Below are positions 33,341-41,096 of a DNA stretch of 64,000 bases, one piece after another. Numbering within the stretch: position 1 is the stretch's first letter; each line of letters opens with the position of its first letter. The translations under genes were made by a program, and so were the position numbers. Origin of the DNA: DAISKN01 sp963716925 (lineage in GTDB: Bacteria > Acidobacteriota > Vicinamibacteria > Marinacidobacterales > SMYC01); the NCBI GenBank assembly GCA_963716925.1, contig CAVQUX010000010.1, forward strand, positions 248,001 to 312,000, read 5' to 3'. The notes below the pieces were generated by a model. It saw nothing but the letters and a program-made list of their open reading frames with translations, did not search any database and was not told the origin of the DNA.

Positions 33341-34714
33341 TTGAGCTCCAACCCGACTACCTTTCTCGAGCATCGGTCGCTGCAGCGGACTCTCGACCGG
33401 TTTTCCTCCCGGGTGCCCGATCCGGGCGAGAAGCTCTGGTTCATCAAGAGGACCATCGAGTCCTTCGAGTCGAAGCCGTCGGCGCTCCGACGAAATCCCG
33501 TCACGCGCTCTCTCCTGTTCCATTTCGTGGCCATCGAGACGCTCGGCGAGCTGGTCTTCGGCCCGCGCCGCGGGACCGTCGCCCTGCCGCTCCCGGCCTT
33601 GTGGGGCCTGTACCGCTTCCGCCACGCGGGATTCGTCCTTCTGGCGCTCGGCCTCACTTCGGGGGTGGTCGCCGCCGGCGCCTACGGTTACGGTCTGGCG
33701 CGCACCGGGACCGACTGGGTGTTCGAGCAGCTCGCTCCTCCACCCACCGCCGGAGGGATCGGTTCACCCGCTCTCGCGGCCGAACGGATAGGCAGCCCTC
33801 CCGAGGAGGTCTGGCTGGTCACCCGGGAAGCGGATGAGGAGCTCTGGAGCAACGGACTTCGAGTAGTCACCACGTTCGAAACGAAGGGCGAGCCCCGTCA
33901 GTTCTTCGCGTTCCCCCGAAGCGGCGGGCCGCCGGTGCCCCTGGGACCGAAACCCGTCGGAATCGTCTATCACGCGAGCGAGAGCGACATGGCGCCCTTC
34001 GGGGCGGCCTTCAACCGCGACATCCTCTCGACCACTCGCGACCTCGTCGGCTGGCTCAGCCGCCGCCGGATCTACAACTACATCATCGATCGCTTCGGTC
34101 AGGTCTATCGCCTGGTCTCCGACGAGACCGTGGCCATCCACGCGGGAGTCTCCATCTGGGGCGACGACGAGAACTACTATCTCAACCTCAACGAGAGCTT
34201 CATCGGGATCGCCTTCGAGAGCCAGTGGAGCGCCGCCGGCGGCGACGCCATCACCACGGCGCAGATCCAGGCGGCGCTCAGCCTCACCGACCTGCTGCGC
34301 GCGCGCTACCGCATCGAGGACGCCAACTGCGTTCCTCACGGCCTCGTTTCGGTGAGCGCCAGCAAGAAGCTCATCGGCTACCACGCGGACTGGGCGCGCA
34401 ACTTTCCCTTCGGCGCCCTGGGGTTGAGGGACAACTACCAGGCGCCGCCGCCGAGCATCACCGCCTTCGGCTTCGGCTACGACGAGGACCTGGTATCGCG
34501 TCTGGGCGGCTCGCTATGGCCGGGCGTCGCCGCGGCGGAGCGGGAGCTCGCGGACAGAGCGGAGAGCGAGGGCGTCGAGCTCCGAGCCCTCCGAGCCCGC
34601 CTCCAGCACCGCTACCACGAGAACGCGGAAGTGGCGCAGCTCTTGCGCGGCTCCCAGCCCGCGCGATCGAATGGCGCCGGGCGCGGCCAGCCTTCCCGGG
34701 TGACGAGCCCCTAG
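33341..34714 (+). CDS. Membrane-anchored N-acetylmuramoyl-L-alanine amidase-like protein
   Basis: 457 residues, TTG start. A cytoplasmic N-terminal region of about 90 residues (HRSLQRTLDRFSSRVPDPGE) is followed by one transmembrane helix (HAGFVLLALGLTSGVVAAGA) and a periplasmic amidase_2 (PGRP-like) domain with candidate zinc ligands in GIVYHASESD, VAIHAGVSIW and LIGYHADWARNFPFG. A family-typical phrase is YNYIIDRFGQVYRLVSDE. A helical tail follows. It lies 91 nt after the actin-like pair on the same strand. The anchored layout could link cytoplasmic filaments to peptidoglycan remodelling; that link is inference. It overlaps the FmdB gene by 4 nt tail-to-tail. Confidence 0.8.
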   Translation: MSSNPTTFLEHRSLQRTLDRFSSRVPDPGEKLWFIKRTIESFESKPSALRRNPVTRSLLFHFVAIETLGELVFGPRRGTVALPLPALWGLYRFRHAGFVLLALGLTSGVVAAGAYGYGLARTGTDWVFEQLAPPPTAGGIGSPALAAERIGSPPEEVWLVTREADEELWSNGLRVVTTFETKGEPRQFFAFPRSGGPPVPLGPKPVGIVYHASESDMAPFGAAFNRDILSTTRDLVGWLSRRRIYNYIIDRFGQVYRLVSDETVAIHAGVSIWGDDENYYLNLNESFIGIAFESQWSAAGGDAITTAQIQAALSLTDLLRARYRIEDANCVPHGLVSVSASKKLIGYHADWARNFPFGALGLRDNYQAPPPSITAFGFGYDEDLVSRLGGSLWPGVAAAERELADRAESEGVELRALRARLQHRYHENAEVAQLLRGSQPARSNGAGRGQPSRVTSP

Positions 34715-34941
34715 TTCATCGAGCAGGCGCCGGGCCCGCGGGGATCGCCGCAGGTCCCGCAGGCCCCGGGCCCCTGCGCACGGGCCGGACCGCGGGAGCT
34801 TCCCGTCACTGCGGCGAAAGTCGAGAGCAGCTTTTCGAGCTTCGCGCTCCGGCACGACGGGCAATGGGGTCGCTCACGGCCGCGCACCAGGGTCTCGAAC
34901 TCGTTCTCGCACTCCTTGCAGCGGTACTCGAAGATGGGCAT
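34711..34941 (-). CDS. FmdB-family zinc ribbon protein
   Basis: 76 residues from ATG 34941 (MPIFEYRCKECENEFETLVR), the standard FmdB/CxxC_CXXC_SSSS start. Two zinc knuckles, CKEC and CPSC, bind one zinc; the tail SSRGPARAQG...GTCGDPRGPGACSMN has extra cysteines. Family members are small putative regulatory proteins; function unknown. The frame is open far upstream but the start is clear by homology. Confidence 0.88.
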   Translation of the reverse strand: MPIFEYRCKECENEFETLVRGRERPHCPSCRSAKLEKLLSTFAAVTGSSRGPARAQGPGACGTCGDPRGPGACSMN

Positions 34942-35020
34942 GGTCCGTTCTCCCGGCCGTTTCGGCCGTTTCCTCTCCGCGAAAGGATAGACCCTCCGGG
35001 GCTCCGGTTCCAGTGAGTAG

Positions 35021-35150
35021 CGGGAGGTGTCGGCGGAGCATTCCCACTTGGCGGGCCGGGCTCGCTCCCGCCTCCGCCCGAGGCTACGGCGGGCCGACGA
35101 AGCTGTAGCGAGGTCGGCCGCTCGCGGGCTGCAGAAGCATTGAGCGCAGC
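35021..35150. repeat. Dispersed intergenic element, copy B (inverted)
   Basis: Read on the minus strand, 35070-35027 gives GGGAGCGAGCCCG, GCCAA and GGGAATGCTCCGCCGACA, closely matching copy A at 9793-9840. Adjacent sequence 35080-35130 (GGCTACGGCGGGCCGACGAA, AGCTGTAGCGAGGTCGGCC) contains further short inverted repeats. It occupies the beginning of the 607-bp gap between FmdB and DinB genes. Confidence 0.65.
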
Positions 35151-35153
35151 CGG

Positions 35154-35306
35154 CTAGTGCAGGAACAGCACCGCCGTCAAAGGGCCGACCCGGAAAGCGA
35201 GCGGGAAGCTGATCTCCATCACCAGCTGCGCCCACATCTGACTGAGGACGAACAATCCGACGCTCAGCACCGCAATCCTCGCCATACGTTCTCGATCGAC
35301 CCTCAC
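35154..35306 (-). CDS. Small single-pass membrane protein
   Basis: 50 residues from GTG 35306, preceded by TAGGAG 8 nt upstream on the minus strand, a good ribosome site. The sequence begins VRVDRERMARIAVLSVGLFV and has two hydrophobic stretches (IAVLSVGLFVLSQMWAQLVM, PLTAVLFL), suggesting an inner-membrane micropeptide. Not recognised as a known family. Its neighbours are FmdB and DinB genes; no function is suggested by context. Confidence 0.45.
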   Translation of the reverse strand: MRVDRERMARIAVLSVGLFVLSQMWAQLVMEISFPLAFRVGPLTAVLFLH

Positions 35307-35428
35307 GGCTATGACTCCTAGGATGAAGGTTGGGCCACGGAGGTCCGTTCGAACGAAAAATAAATGAGGACCTCAGGGCGACGATTATCGAGGGGTCGCG
35401 GAGGACTGTCTAGAGTGAGGATTTCCCT

Positions 35429-35493
35429 AGTCGGTGATTCCCCACGTTTCGACTCCCCGGCCGCCGGAACCGGTGGGATCTCCCCCACCGACT
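35429..35493. repeat. 8-bp inverted repeat in the DinB upstream region
   Basis: AGTCGGTG (35429-35436) and CACCGACT (35486-35493) form a perfect inverted repeat 49 nt apart. Upstream, GAGGTCC and GGACCTC flank an AT-rich 21-nt segment (35338-35374). They lie between the small membrane ORF and dinB and may be operator-like or structural; nothing else was seen in 35307-35548. Confidence 0.4.
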
Positions 35494-35548
35494 CTGGATC
35501 TGCAATCGGCATTTGCATCCGGCGGGCCGGACTTGGGATGCTCTCGCC

Positions 35549-36043
35549 ATGAAGATTGACGAGCTACGCACTCTGTTCGCCTATGACACTTGGGCCAACG
35601 AGCTCCTGCTGGATGCCGCCAGGGGTATTCCCGAGGAATCGATAGGCCGCGATCTGGGGACCTCCCACCAGAGCCTTCTCGGCACCTTCGTTCATCTCGT
35701 GGCCGCGGAAGAGCTCTGGGTGTCGCGGTTCAAAGGAGCACCCCGCTCCAAGCTCAGGGGGCTCGACGAAATCGCGAGCCTCGACGCCGTCCTCTCCTGG
35801 TGGGAAGCGGTGCGGCTCGAAAGAGACGCCTTCATCAGCTCGCTGGGGGAGGACGACCTCGAGCGCGAGATGGAGATCACGACGACGGCGGGGGCAACGT
35901 ACAGGCACAGCTACGCCGAGATGTTCCGCCACCTCGCGAACCACTCCACCTATCACCGCGGGCAGGCGGCCGGCATCCTCCGCCAGCTCGGCGGAAAGCC
36001 GCCTTCGACGGATCTCATTCGCTTCTATCGCGAGTCCCGCTGA
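35549..36043 (+). CDS. DinB/YfiT-family metal-binding protein
   Basis: 164 residues. Four-helix DinB fold with the three-histidine metal site: His in LLGTFVHLVAAEELW and two in FRHLANHSTYHRGQAAGILR. FAYDTWANELLLDAARGIPE at the N-terminus is typical. DinB-like proteins include thiol-dependent transferases (bacillithiol, mycothiol or glutathione type) and stress-induced proteins; this one is unassigned. ATG 35549 is the likely start; an upstream in-frame ATG at 35513 is not conserved. Confidence 0.88.
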   Translation: MKIDELRTLFAYDTWANELLLDAARGIPEESIGRDLGTSHQSLLGTFVHLVAAEELWVSRFKGAPRSKLRGLDEIASLDAVLSWWEAVRLERDAFISSLGEDDLEREMEITTTAGATYRHSYAEMFRHLANHSTYHRGQAAGILRQLGGKPPSTDLIRFYRESR

Positions 36044-36078
36044 CGGACTCGTAGCTCCGGGAGGGCGCTTCCCCTATA

Positions 36079-37308
36079 CTATGCGGTTTGGTAGGCATGA
36101 GAGCGCGCTCCGACCCAGATGGCGCGGGCCCGAGGCCCTCGACCAAGGGGGGCGGTGTCGTCGAAACCGCCTTCCGGCGAAAGGCGCTGGTCCTCGCCGC
36201 CTTTCTCATCGTGGCGGCGACGGTCCTCAACTCGCTCTTCGGCGAGCGCGGTATCCTCGGCCTGCTGAAGGCGCAAGAGGAGCACGAGCAGCTTCTTCGT
36301 GAGGTCGAAGGCCTCGAGGCGGAGAACGACCGGCTGTCGTCTCAAATCCACGCTTTGAGAAGCGACCCCCTGGTGGTGGAGCGCCTCGCCCGGGAGACGT
36401 TGGGGATGGCGCGCGAAGGCGAAATCGTTCTCACCATTCGTCATCCCGACCCGCGCTGAGCCTCCGAATCCTCGCTGTCCCGAGAGCACGGCCGCAAGCT
36501 CGCCGCCCCAGAGCAAGAGCACCGCGGAGACGTGCACCCAGAGGAGGAAAAGGATCACCGTCGCCAGAGCGCCGTAGGTTCGGGTAAAGGTCGCGGAGTG
36601 GCTGACGTACTGGGTGAAGCCCACCTTCAGCCCATCCCAGAGCGTCCCGGCGATGAAAGCAGCCGTGAACGCCGCGCGCGCAGGCACCTTCCGGGCGGGT
36701 ACGATCCAGTAGATGAGGAAGAAAGACGAGACGGCGATTCCCCAGGGAACGACGTACCGGCTCACGAATCCGTTTACCGTGAGGTAGAGCGGGGCCTCGC
36801 GAAGCGCGTCGAAGCCGCTCCCCTCGATGAGCCTTTCCACCGCGGCCAGCAGGCCGCCGAAGACCATCGTGGCGACCAGGAGCACGCTCAGGAGCGCGAC
36901 CACTCCGAAGGCGAGGAGCTTCCGGAGAGCCCAGTGCCTCGGCTGCTCGACCTCGAACACCAGGTCGAGGGCCGCTTCGATCTTGTTGAAAACCGTGCTG
37001 GCGCTCCAGATCGCGATGGGAAGGTAGAAGAGCCCCGACCAGATCCCTTCCTGCAGAAACCTCACCTGTGTCATCACCTGGGGCGGGAGCGCGGAAAGCG
37101 CGTTTCGAAGGAGGAGCTCGGTTCCCCGCTCCGCGGCATCCAGCGAGCCGAGCAGCAGCGCTCCCACCGCCACCAAGACCACGGCGAGCGGAAGAAACGA
37201 GAGGAGGGCGAAGTAGGCAATCACCGCCGCCCGGTCGAAGCAGCCGTCGCGGTGGAAGTTCCGAGCGGCATCGGCCGCGTACCGCGTCCAGGCCCTGGGC
37301 CGCTCCAT
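36079..37308 (-). CDS. YihY/UPF0761 membrane protein with antisense C-terminal extension
   Basis: 409 residues as an uninterrupted frame from ATG 37308. Residues about 1-285 are the YihY/virulence factor BrkB domain with six hydrophobic segments: GCFDRAAVIAYFALLSFLPL, LFYLPIAIWSASTVFNKIEA, VILFLLWVHVSAVLLLWGGE and LAAVL. This family was once misnamed ribonuclease BN; it is probably a transporter or flippase. Beyond GGELAAVLSGQRGF no stop occurs for about 120 more codons, which are antisense to ftsB and of low complexity (LTKKLLVLLLRLQQAEDTAL). Either a stop codon was lost or the tail is real. TACAAT lies 8 nt before the ATG. Confidence 0.75.
   Translation of the reverse strand: MERPRAWTRYAADAARNFHRDGCFDRAAVIAYFALLSFLPLAVVLVAVGALLLGSLDAAERGTELLLRNALSALPPQVMTQVRFLQEGIWSGLFYLPIAIWSASTVFNKIEAALDLVFEVEQPRHWALRKLLAFGVVALLSVLLVATMVFGGLLAAVERLIEGSGFDALREAPLYLTVNGFVSRYVVPWGIAVSSFFLIYWIVPARKVPARAAFTAAFIAGTLWDGLKVGFTQYVSHSATFTRTYGALATVILFLLWVHVSAVLLLWGGELAAVLSGQRGFGGSARVGMTNGENDFAFARHPQRLPGEALHHQGVASQSVDLRRQPVVLRLEAFDLTKKLLVLLLRLQQAEDTALAEERVEDRRRHDEKGGEDQRLSPEGGFDDTAPLGRGPRARAIWVGARSHAYQTA
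36088..36459 (+). CDS. ftsB: Septum formation initiator FtsB/DivIC
   Basis: 123 residues from TTG 36088 or 120 from ATG 36097. Basic N-terminus, one transmembrane helix (KALVLAAFLIVAATVLNSLF, about 31-52), a leucine-zipper coiled coil (LKAQEEHEQLLREVEGLEAE) and the signature end RSDPLVVERLARETLGMARE followed by GEIVLTI. FtsB/DivIC links FtsQ and FtsL in the divisome. A TATACT (36075-36080) ends exactly 7 nt before the TTG, so a leaderless start at TTG is possible. The gene lies entirely antisense to the 3' part of the YihY open frame. Confidence 0.88.
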   Translation: MVGMRARSDPDGAGPRPSTKGGGVVETAFRRKALVLAAFLIVAATVLNSLFGERGILGLLKAQEEHEQLLREVEGLEAENDRLSSQIHALRSDPLVVERLARETLGMAREGEIVLTIRHPDPR

Positions 37309-37353
37309 CGCCGGGTATTGTAAACTCGAGCGGTTCGATTCCAGGAAGCCTCG

Positions 37354-38208
37354 ATGGACAGAAAGCAGCCATCGTCCCTCGACTACGAGTCCCTGCTCCA
37401 TGAGCTCGCGCTCAAGAACTGGCGAAGATCGCTTCTCGAGGGGGACTTCGCGCGCGCTCTCCAGAACGCGGACCAGCTCGCACGGTCGCGGGATCGATTC
37501 TGGCGATGGCAGGGCTCGCTCGATCTCGCGGTGGCCCACCTTTGCCAGGGGCGGAGCGAGAGCGCCCGGGAGGCTCTGGAGTCCGCGAAAGCCTGCTTCC
37601 GCGAAGTTCCAGCACTCCGCGCGCCCGCGCTCGAAATCGAAGCTCACTTCTGGCTGGAAACGGGAAGGCCCCGCCGTGCGCTCGAGTCCGCGCTCTCCCC
37701 GGCGGTTACGACTCCCCTTCTCGCCTACTTCCGAGGGCTCGCCCATGCACGTCTCGCTCACCACGACGCCGCGCTCTCCATCGCCCGCGATCTCGCACGC
37801 TTCGGAGCTCCCCTCGGACCTTCGCTCTCTCTGCACGTCACCTCCGAAGCCCTGCCCGGAGCCCTGGTCGAGACCCTGGGGAAGGGAGCGGCGAGCCTTG
37901 CGGGCACCGCCGTCGCTCCGGCGTCCGCGGGAATCCTCGTCCGCTTCGCCCTCGCTTCGGCGCTGCTCGAAGAGGGCGAAACGGAGTCCGCTCTCGGCGT
38001 TCTCGACGAGGTGCTGCGCGACGAAGAGGCGGTGCTCTACTGGCCCATACCCTTCATCCGCGCGCTGTTCCTTCGAGGGCGGATACATGCGCTCCGCGGA
38101 AACGAGTCAGGAGCAAGCGCGGACGGGGCGAGGTTCCTGTCCTTCTGGGCGATGGGCGACCTCGACCGCGAGCGAGTCGAAGAGGCCCGTCACTGGGTGA
38201 AATCGTAA
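37354..38208 (+). CDS. TPR-like helical repeat protein, unknown role
   Basis: 284 residues, no signal peptide. Helix-rich with repeats of TPR-like spacing: LLEGDFARALQNADQLARSR, LDLAVAHLCQGRSESAREAL, FRGLAHARLAHHDAALSIAR and LEEGETESALGVLDEVLRDE. Likely a cytosolic protein-interaction module. It diverges from the YihY gene over 45 bp and ends 19 nt inside the convergent GspC-like gene. No specific function recognised. Confidence 0.65.
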   Translation: MDRKQPSSLDYESLLHELALKNWRRSLLEGDFARALQNADQLARSRDRFWRWQGSLDLAVAHLCQGRSESAREALESAKACFREVPALRAPALEIEAHFWLETGRPRRALESALSPAVTTPLLAYFRGLAHARLAHHDAALSIARDLARFGAPLGPSLSLHVTSEALPGALVETLGKGAASLAGTAVAPASAGILVRFALASALLEEGETESALGVLDEVLRDEEAVLYWPIPFIRALFLRGRIHALRGNESGASADGARFLSFWAMGDLDRERVEEARHWVKS

Positions 38209-38846
38209 GCGAGCTTCAGAACCTCGCCGCGCCTTCGAACGACGATTCGAATCTCGTCCTGATCGACGAGGCGGGCGATGAGCTCCCAGAGGCGTTCGAC
38301 CCCTACCAGCGGTTCCCCATTGATGCTGACGAGGAGGTCTCCGGGGAGCAGACCCGATTCGGAGAGAAGCGTGCCGTCCGGGAGTCGGGCCACGCTGAGT
38401 CCACGAATCTCGCCGTCTTCCACCCGAGGGGTGAGGTCGGTCTCGCTCAGGATGACCGGAATCTCCTTCTCGAGACGCGCCCGGGCGACTTCACGCGGAA
38501 ACGCGCGCCGAATCCATTCCGACTCCCCGTGTCCCTTGGGAATGTCCGGCTCGGCCGGTTCCGCCGGAAGCGATGCTCCCGCAAGGAACAGACGCATCTC
38601 CGAATCCCGCCCCTGGAGTCGAACGGACCCTTTCGCGACTTCGAGTAGCACGTACCCCTGGAGCTCCTGGCCCACGCGGAGGACCTGGGCTCGGTCCGCC
38701 TCGGCCCGGCGCACGAGCGCCACCGAATCCGCTGGGTTCTCGGCGACGATGACTCCGTCGAGAACGAGCTCCGGAGGTTTCTCGGACGCGGGCGGAGCGA
38801 GCGAGACCCACAGGAGGGCGCAGATGGAGGGAATGAGGGCGACCAT
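38190..38846 (-). CDS. Orphan GspC-like protein with PDZ domain
   Basis: 218 residues. A signal or anchor helix (VALIPSICALLWVSLAPPAS) is followed by a GspC homology region LDGVIVAENPADSVALVRRA, VLRVGQELQGYVLLEVAKGS and VRLQGRD, and a C-terminal PDZ domain (GLLPGDLLVSINGEPLVGVE, DEIRIVVRRRGEVLKLAYDF). In type II secretion GspC connects the inner-membrane platform to the secretin. No other gsp gene is in the window. It may serve a secretion or pilus system encoded elsewhere. Overlaps the convergent TPR gene by 19 nt. Confidence 0.75.
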   Translation of the reverse strand: MVALIPSICALLWVSLAPPASEKPPELVLDGVIVAENPADSVALVRRAEADRAQVLRVGQELQGYVLLEVAKGSVRLQGRDSEMRLFLAGASLPAEPAEPDIPKGHGESEWIRRAFPREVARARLEKEIPVILSETDLTPRVEDGEIRGLSVARLPDGTLLSESGLLPGDLLVSINGEPLVGVERLWELIARLVDQDEIRIVVRRRGEVLKLAYDFTQ

Positions 38847-38930
38847 GGAAGGTTACAGACAGAGAATAGGCGGTGGGCCCGGAGCGGGTCAAGCGCGAGG
38901 CGCAGCGGCACGGGGGCTGCGGGCGGCTTG

Positions 38931-38939
38931 TGCTATAGT
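38931..38939 (+). promoter_or_regulatory. Extended -10 promoter of the SpoIIE phosphatase gene
   Basis: TGCTATAGT (38931-38939), an extended -10 with near-consensus hexamer TATAGT, and no matching -35. Predicted start near 38946 gives a 34-nt leader with AAGGTAG ahead of the ATG at 38980. Confidence 0.6.
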
Positions 38940-38979
38940 GCCGGAGTCCGCTGTAAGTCTCTTCATATCAAGGTAGTTC

Positions 38980-41049
38980 ATGGCTTCCGAACCTCATGTG
39001 CCGAGGTCGCGACTGCCGGAGCCGAAGCGGGGCATGACGCGATTCCTTCTCAGGACGCGCGCTGGACAGATCCTGAGCGTCCTCGTTCTCTCCCGGCTTC
39101 TGGGCGCGGTCTTTCCGTCATGGCCGTCATGGCTGACTTCGCTGTCGACCATCGGCCTCTGGGTCTACGCCATCGGCTTTCTGCTCTGGCGCGTCTCCCG
39201 GCTGAGAACGAAGCTGCTCTGGCGCATCCGGCGCAAGCTCGTAATCTCGTACCTGTTGATCGGCCTGGTTCCGACGCTGCTCATCCTGTTCTTCTTCCTC
39301 TTGAGCGCGTTCTTCATCGTGGGACAGGTGAGCTCCTACGTGCTGAACACCGAAATCCGGCGGATCGATTCCGAGATGGCCAAGAGCGCCGATCTCGCGA
39401 TCGCGGACGCGCTCGGATCGCGGCGCGGAGACGCGCACGTGAAGGACGAAGCCGTCCGCGCCGTGCTCCAGACCCGGATCGCCCAGCTTTCGGACCGATT
39501 TCCAGGCTCGGGCGCCCTCTATCTCGAGCATCGGCGCGGCCGCATCCAGCGGGTGATCGCGTCCGACGGACTCCCCGATCCTCCACAGGTGGGCACTCCT
39601 CTCCCCGCCTGGATGGAATCGGCGTACCAGGGACCGATCCGCATCGGTAGCGAGAACTACCTCGCCGGCACGTCGACCCCGACTCCGGAAGGGGTCACGG
39701 TGCTCGTCGCCTCTCCGCTCCGACACGTGCTCGACCACGCGGCGATGGGAATGGGCTTTCATATCGACCAGTTGGTGACCGGCATGTCCGAGGAGGCTCA
39801 GCGCAGCTCGCTTCTCGTGGTGAACCCGCAAACCGCGGTGCCGGATCCTCCCGTCGACCCGAAGGATCGCCCCTTCACGCTTCCATGGCTGACGCTTCTC
39901 CAGTCGCGAAGGCTCGACGCGCCCCGGGAGCGGGATTCGGAGCTGGTGTTCGTGCAGTTCGGCTTCGCGCCGATGAGCCTCTACGACGCCATCGCTCGCA
40001 ACGCGCTCCAGCTGGGGCCGGAGGGACCCGACCTGGGAAAGGTAATTCTCTGGGTTCTCGCTCTGCTCGCGGTTCTATTCCTGGTGATCGAGGTTTCCGC
40101 GATCTTCGTGGGGCTGGTCCTCGCGCGATCCATCACCGGCTCAGTGCACGCCCTGAGCCAGGGCACGGAGCACGTTCGCCAGGGGGATTTCGGCTACAAA
40201 GTGCAGGTACGCTCCCGGGACCAGCTGGGCGAGCTCGCCGACTCCTTCAATCTGATGACCAGCAGCATCCAGGATCTGCTCACGCAGTCGGCCGAGAAGG
40301 AGCGTCTGGAGGAAGAGCTCCGTATCGCCCGAACGATCCAGATGAGTCTGCTGCCCAAGGATCGGGTCAACATACCCGGCCTCTCCATCGCGGCGCTCTG
40401 TCTGCCGGCGAACGAGGTCGGGGGCGACTACTACGATTTCATTCCCCTGAGCGATGGACGCCTCGCGATCCTGATCGCCGATGTTTCGGGTAAGGGCACC
40501 TCCGCCGCGCTCTACATGGCGGAGCTCAAGGGCTTGTCGCTGTCGCTCAGCCGGATGTACGACTCCCCTCGCCTTCTTCTCATCGAGGCCAACAAGATCC
40601 TCGCGGCGAACCTCGACAGCCGCAGCTTCATCACCATGGTCTACGCCATCATCGACGTGAAGCAGAAGAAGATGACCTATGCCCGCGCCGGCCACAACCC
40701 GATTCTCCAGATCAGCGCCAACGGGGCTAACCCGCGGGCGCAGGTTCTCGCTCCCGACGGCATGGGACTGGCCCTCGATCGCGGCGCCCAGTTCGAGAGG
40801 ATATTGGAGGAGGAGTCGATCGCCCTGGCGCCGGGGGACTTGTTCCTGTTCTTTACCGACGGGCTCACCGAGGCGATGAACGACCGCTCCGAGCTCTTCG
40901 GCGACGACCGTCTTCGCGCAATCCTGGAGGAGAACGCGGAGCTGCCGATGGAGGAGCTGCGCGAGAAGGTGGTCGACGAGGTGTTCAACTTCGCCGGCGG
41001 CGCGGTCCAGCACGACGACATGACCATGGTCCTGGTAAAGGTGTTGTAG
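38980..41049 (+). CDS. Membrane-bound PP2C/SpoIIE-type Ser phosphatase with HAMP domain (RsbU-like)
   Basis: 689 residues. Two N-terminal membrane helices (IGLWVYAIGFLLWRVSRL; YLLIGLVPTLLILFFFLLSA), a periplasmic sensor region of about 230 residues, another helix pair (VILWVLALLAVLFLVIEVSA), a HAMP linker (RSITGSVHALSQGTEHVRQG) and a coiled coil (KERLEEELRIARTIQMSLLP) leading into the SpoIIE domain. Metal-binding aspartates lie in NEVGGDYYDFIPL, LIADVSGKGTSAALYMAELK, FFTDGLTEA and QHDDMTMVLVKV. It should dephosphorylate an anti-anti-sigma factor in partner-switching regulation; no partner genes are adjacent. Confidence 0.9.
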   Translation: MASEPHVPRSRLPEPKRGMTRFLLRTRAGQILSVLVLSRLLGAVFPSWPSWLTSLSTIGLWVYAIGFLLWRVSRLRTKLLWRIRRKLVISYLLIGLVPTLLILFFFLLSAFFIVGQVSSYVLNTEIRRIDSEMAKSADLAIADALGSRRGDAHVKDEAVRAVLQTRIAQLSDRFPGSGALYLEHRRGRIQRVIASDGLPDPPQVGTPLPAWMESAYQGPIRIGSENYLAGTSTPTPEGVTVLVASPLRHVLDHAAMGMGFHIDQLVTGMSEEAQRSSLLVVNPQTAVPDPPVDPKDRPFTLPWLTLLQSRRLDAPRERDSELVFVQFGFAPMSLYDAIARNALQLGPEGPDLGKVILWVLALLAVLFLVIEVSAIFVGLVLARSITGSVHALSQGTEHVRQGDFGYKVQVRSRDQLGELADSFNLMTSSIQDLLTQSAEKERLEEELRIARTIQMSLLPKDRVNIPGLSIAALCLPANEVGGDYYDFIPLSDGRLAILIADVSGKGTSAALYMAELKGLSLSLSRMYDSPRLLLIEANKILAANLDSRSFITMVYAIIDVKQKKMTYARAGHNPILQISANGANPRAQVLAPDGMGLALDRGAQFERILEEESIALAPGDLFLFFTDGLTEAMNDRSELFGDDRLRAILEENAELPMEELREKVVDEVFNFAGGAVQHDDMTMVLVKVL

Positions 41050-41096
41050 TACCATGAGACATCCGCCGGAGAGAACGGAACCTTCCCCCGCTGAGA

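Noticed and set aside
37309..38088. Upstream extension of the YihY frame to 38088
   Set aside because: It is antisense to the TPR gene at 37354 and lacks any homology; ATG 37308 starts the conserved domain.
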